Source: an uncultured Bacteroides sp. (GTDB lineage Bacteria > Bacteroidota > Bacteroidia > Bacteroidales > Bacteroidaceae). Taken from it: 64,000 bases of DNA. Each line of letters starts with the position of its first letter. Position 1 is the stretch's first letter. A program made the position numbers and the translations under genes. Below the pieces are notes generated by a model. The model was not told the origin of the DNA, made no database searches, and worked only from the letters and a program-made list of their open reading frames with translations. Where the stretch lies: assembly GCF_910586915.1 (NCBI RefSeq), contig NZ_CAJULN010000001.1, positions 256,376 through 320,375 on the forward strand. Reading direction: 5' to 3'. Of the stretch, positions 62,080 to 64,000 are shown piece by piece.

Positions 62080-63941
62080 TGAGACCACAAATATCTTCGT
62101 TTTTCAAGCATTTCTCTAAGGATGTAACAAGTATAAATAGGTTGCTTGTTACATCCTACATACATATCAATGAAATTAAGGTAAATAACAACCTCTTTAT
62201 CAAAAAATATATTATAGAAGAATCAGAAGGGAGAGAATACCAATCCTTTGTATCATTTGTGAAACTTCTATCAAAGTTGGATCTTGAATATAATATTGAA
62301 AATCTTATAGAACTATTTGAATTTGTTATTTCTCCTGCGGAAAAAGAGGTAAATGGAGCTGTTTATACTCCTCAATATGTTCGTGAGTTTATTGTTCAAG
62401 GTTGCTTTGATAATTTCCCTTTGGATGATTGGCGGAATTTGAGAATAGCTGATATTTCATGTGGTTGTGGCGGTTTTTTTATATCTATAGCAGAGTATCT
62501 TAAAAATAAGATAGATACGACATACTATGATATATATAATCATTTATATGGTGTTGACATTGAAGAATATAGCATAGAACGCACAAAAATTCTATTAACT
62601 TTATATGCTATTCAGAATGGAGAAGATATAGAAGATTTCACTTTTAATCTTTTCTGTGGGAATTCATTAAATTTCGATTGGACTACCATTCCGATATATA
62701 ATTTGAATAATGGTTTTGATATTGTCATAGGTAACCCTCCATATGTTGGAGCTTCTAAAATAACAGATGAAAGTCGCCAATATTTATCAAGATGGTCTGT
62801 GACAAAAACAGGTAAAACAGACTTATACATTCCATTTTTTCAGATAGCATTAGAATGTTTGAAAAAAGGTGGTGTACTTGGATATATTACCGTAAATAAT
62901 TTCTATCGTAGTGTTAATGGCAGAGCATTTCGTTCATATATGTCTGCTAATGAATATAGCTTTAAAATAATAGATTTTGGCTCGGAACAAGTTTTTAGAG
63001 GTAGATCAACATATACATGTATTTGCTTTATAAATAAGCTGAAAGGGAATGTGTCTTATTGTAAAGCATCGAGTAGATCTTTAAATAATATTATAAATGA
63101 TAGTTATTGTTGCCTTGATTACAAAAAATTAGATAATGAAAAAGGGTGGCTATTGCAAGATGATTCAATCGCATTGAATATACGAAAGATAGAGTCTACA
63201 GGAAAGCCATTAGGAAAGACTTTTGATATAAAGAATGGTTTTGCAACTTTGAAAAATGATGTTTTTATTTTGACTGTAATTAACGAAGATGCTGAGTTCT
63301 ATTATTCTCAAAATAAATTAGGAGAGATTTTCAAAATTGAAAAGGACATCTGTAGAAATGTCATAAAGCCAAACACTTTGAAATCGGAGAAAGAGATATC
63401 AAATAAGATTGAGAGATTATTGTTTCCTTATTCTGTTCTAAATGGAACTGTAAAAGTAATGGAAGAAGATGTTTTAAAAAAACAATATCCATACGCATAC
63501 AAATATTTATTGCATCATAGATCTGTATTGGCACAAAGGGATAAAGGAAAAAGAGAATATGAACAATGGTTTGCTTTTGGACGAACACAGGCTATAAATA
63601 TTAGTGGATATAAATTGTTATTTCCATATATCGCAGAATATCCATATTTTGTTATATCAGAAGATAAAGACTTACTATTTTATAATGGATATGCAATAGT
63701 TTGTAACGACTTACAGGAACTGAAAGTTTTACAGAAAATATTACGTTCTGAAGTTTTTTGGTACTACATAAAACATACAAGCAAACCATATGGTAGTAAT
63801 TATTTTGCACTTGCTAAAAATTATGTGAAAAACTTTGGACTCATAGAGCTTTCAGACGAACAAGAAGAAAAAATTCTATCATTAAAATCTGATACAGAGA
63901 TAAATAATTACATAAAAGAAATATATGAATTAGATTTATAG
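62079..63941 (+). CDS. N6-adenine-type DNA methyltransferase (Eco57I/TaqI-like), no nuclease domain
   Basis: 620 residues from ATG 62079, overlapping the preceding stop by 1 nt (TGATG). Motif X-like NGAVYTPQYVREFIV (about 92-106), AdoMet-binding motif I ADISCGCGGFF (124-134), motif IV IGNPPYVG (217-224) with catalytic NPPY, then a TaqI-C-like target-recognition region (about 370-600, ending GSNYFALAKNYVKNFGLIEL). The gamma-class order fits an adenine-N6 methyltransferase. At 620 residues there is no N-terminal nuclease as in type IIG enzymes, so any restriction or effector activity must come from a neighbour or from outside the window. Very AT-rich. Confidence 0.9.
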   Translation: MRPQISSFFKHFSKDVTSINRLLVTSYIHINEIKVNNNLFIKKYIIEESEGREYQSFVSFVKLLSKLDLEYNIENLIELFEFVISPAEKEVNGAVYTPQYVREFIVQGCFDNFPLDDWRNLRIADISCGCGGFFISIAEYLKNKIDTTYYDIYNHLYGVDIEEYSIERTKILLTLYAIQNGEDIEDFTFNLFCGNSLNFDWTTIPIYNLNNGFDIVIGNPPYVGASKITDESRQYLSRWSVTKTGKTDLYIPFFQIALECLKKGGVLGYITVNNFYRSVNGRAFRSYMSANEYSFKIIDFGSEQVFRGRSTYTCICFINKLKGNVSYCKASSRSLNNIINDSYCCLDYKKLDNEKGWLLQDDSIALNIRKIESTGKPLGKTFDIKNGFATLKNDVFILTVINEDAEFYYSQNKLGEIFKIEKDICRNVIKPNTLKSEKEISNKIERLLFPYSVLNGTVKVMEEDVLKKQYPYAYKYLLHHRSVLAQRDKGKREYEQWFAFGRTQAINISGYKLLFPYIAEYPYFVISEDKDLLFYNGYAIVCNDLQELKVLQKILRSEVFWYYIKHTSKPYGSNYFALAKNYVKNFGLIELSDEQEEKILSLKSDTEINNYIKEIYELDL

Positions 63942-64000
63942 CATAAAGTGTAATAGTCAAGACTTGTTCTGACATTTGTTTTACTATCGGACAAAAAAAC

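Larger units (their letters stand above)
54663..64000 (+). mobile_element. Integrase-led genomic island, left part only
   Basis: The island begins near the tyrosine recombinase and runs past the right edge. Support: a site-specific recombinase, an element-associated small ORF, an AbiE toxin-antitoxin pair and a methyltransferase operon, all on one strand; and a marked shift to AT-rich sequence and A/T-ending codons from about 56.3 kb compared with the GC-richer polysaccharide loci. No transfer or replication genes are in view, so the class of element (integrative conjugative, mobilisable or defence island) cannot be set. The exact left boundary is probably within 54430-54660. Confidence 0.7.

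Noticed and set aside
62079..63941. Type IIG restriction-modification enzyme as a single polypeptide
   Set aside because: There is no PD-(D/E)XK domain before the methyltransferase motifs; the protein is only 620 residues and starts near motif X.

Overview
The window looks like a chromosome segment of a human-gut Bacteroides (or very close Bacteroidales) species. The evidence is five SusC-like and SusD-like gene sets, a hybrid two-component regulator of the SusR/HTCS type, BACON-domain lipoproteins, Bacteroidales-only families (DUF4491, DUF4959/DUF5126/DUF5000, DUF4998), and promoters that fit the Bacteroides pattern TTTG-(about 20)-TAnnTTTG rather than -35/-10 boxes.

Layout. (1) 1-7692, minus strand: a nutrient-uptake cluster SusC, SusD, then a second, short SusC that runs off the left edge. 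(2) 7.9-20.6 kb: mostly housekeeping or solitary genes: an outer-membrane beta-barrel with a large TPR protein, an AAA-ATPase/PD-(D/E)XK protein, a Nudix hydrolase, a Ser-type sulfatase, a tRNA with anticodon CAT, DUF4491 plus an Lrp regulator, two tandem FKBP prolyl isomerases and a zinc-less sirtuin. (3) 20.7-32.1 kb, plus strand: an HTCS sensor/regulator followed by SusC, SusD and two surface lipoproteins, with no degradative enzyme. A 22-bp-spaced direct repeat ahead of the susC promoter is a good candidate for the HTCS operator. (4) 32.2-47.6 kb, minus strand: a host-glycan-type utilisation locus: GH29 alpha-fucosidase, GH2 beta-galactosidase, SusC with an STN signalling domain, SusD, M60 glycoprotease, BACON/discoidin lipoprotein and a beta-helix protein with a PDZ-like tail. 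Two strong stem-loops separate SusD from the M60 gene and the BACON gene from the beta-helix gene. (5) 48-51 kb, plus strand: one polypeptide joining a GH105-type unsaturated-uronyl hydrolase to a heparinase II/III-type lyase. (6) 50.9-54.6 kb: debris and repeats: a frameshifted HTH remnant, a second AAA-ATPase/PD-(D/E)XK gene, a 23-bp-period palindromic repeat, a truncated thioredoxin-family-like protein and a probably frameshifted small secreted protein. (7) 54.66 kb to the right edge: a mobile island with an IntDOT-like tyrosine recombinase, a small element-associated ORF, an AbiEi/AbiEii type IV toxin-antitoxin pair, and an AT-rich four-gene operon.

The four-gene operon (58037-63941) is the most interesting part. 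It encodes a protein with two GHKL ATPase modules (an N-terminal Hsp90/MORC-like one and a C-terminal histidine-kinase-like one with a candidate phospho-acceptor His), an intact receiver domain joined to an unknown C-terminal region, an unrecognised 229-residue protein with a conserved-looking His-rich motif, and an N6-adenine-type DNA methyltransferase without a nuclease domain. The genes overlap by 11, 11 and 1 nt. Its place on an integrase-led island next to AbiE suggests a defence system that combines phosphorelay-like sensing with DNA modification. That function is inference.

Two separate intergenic arrays of a degenerate 22-bp repeat (16906-17037 and 32087-32196), both just downstream of plus-strand genes, and the 23-bp ACCCGGGTGT array (53082-53160) are structures that no gene here explains.
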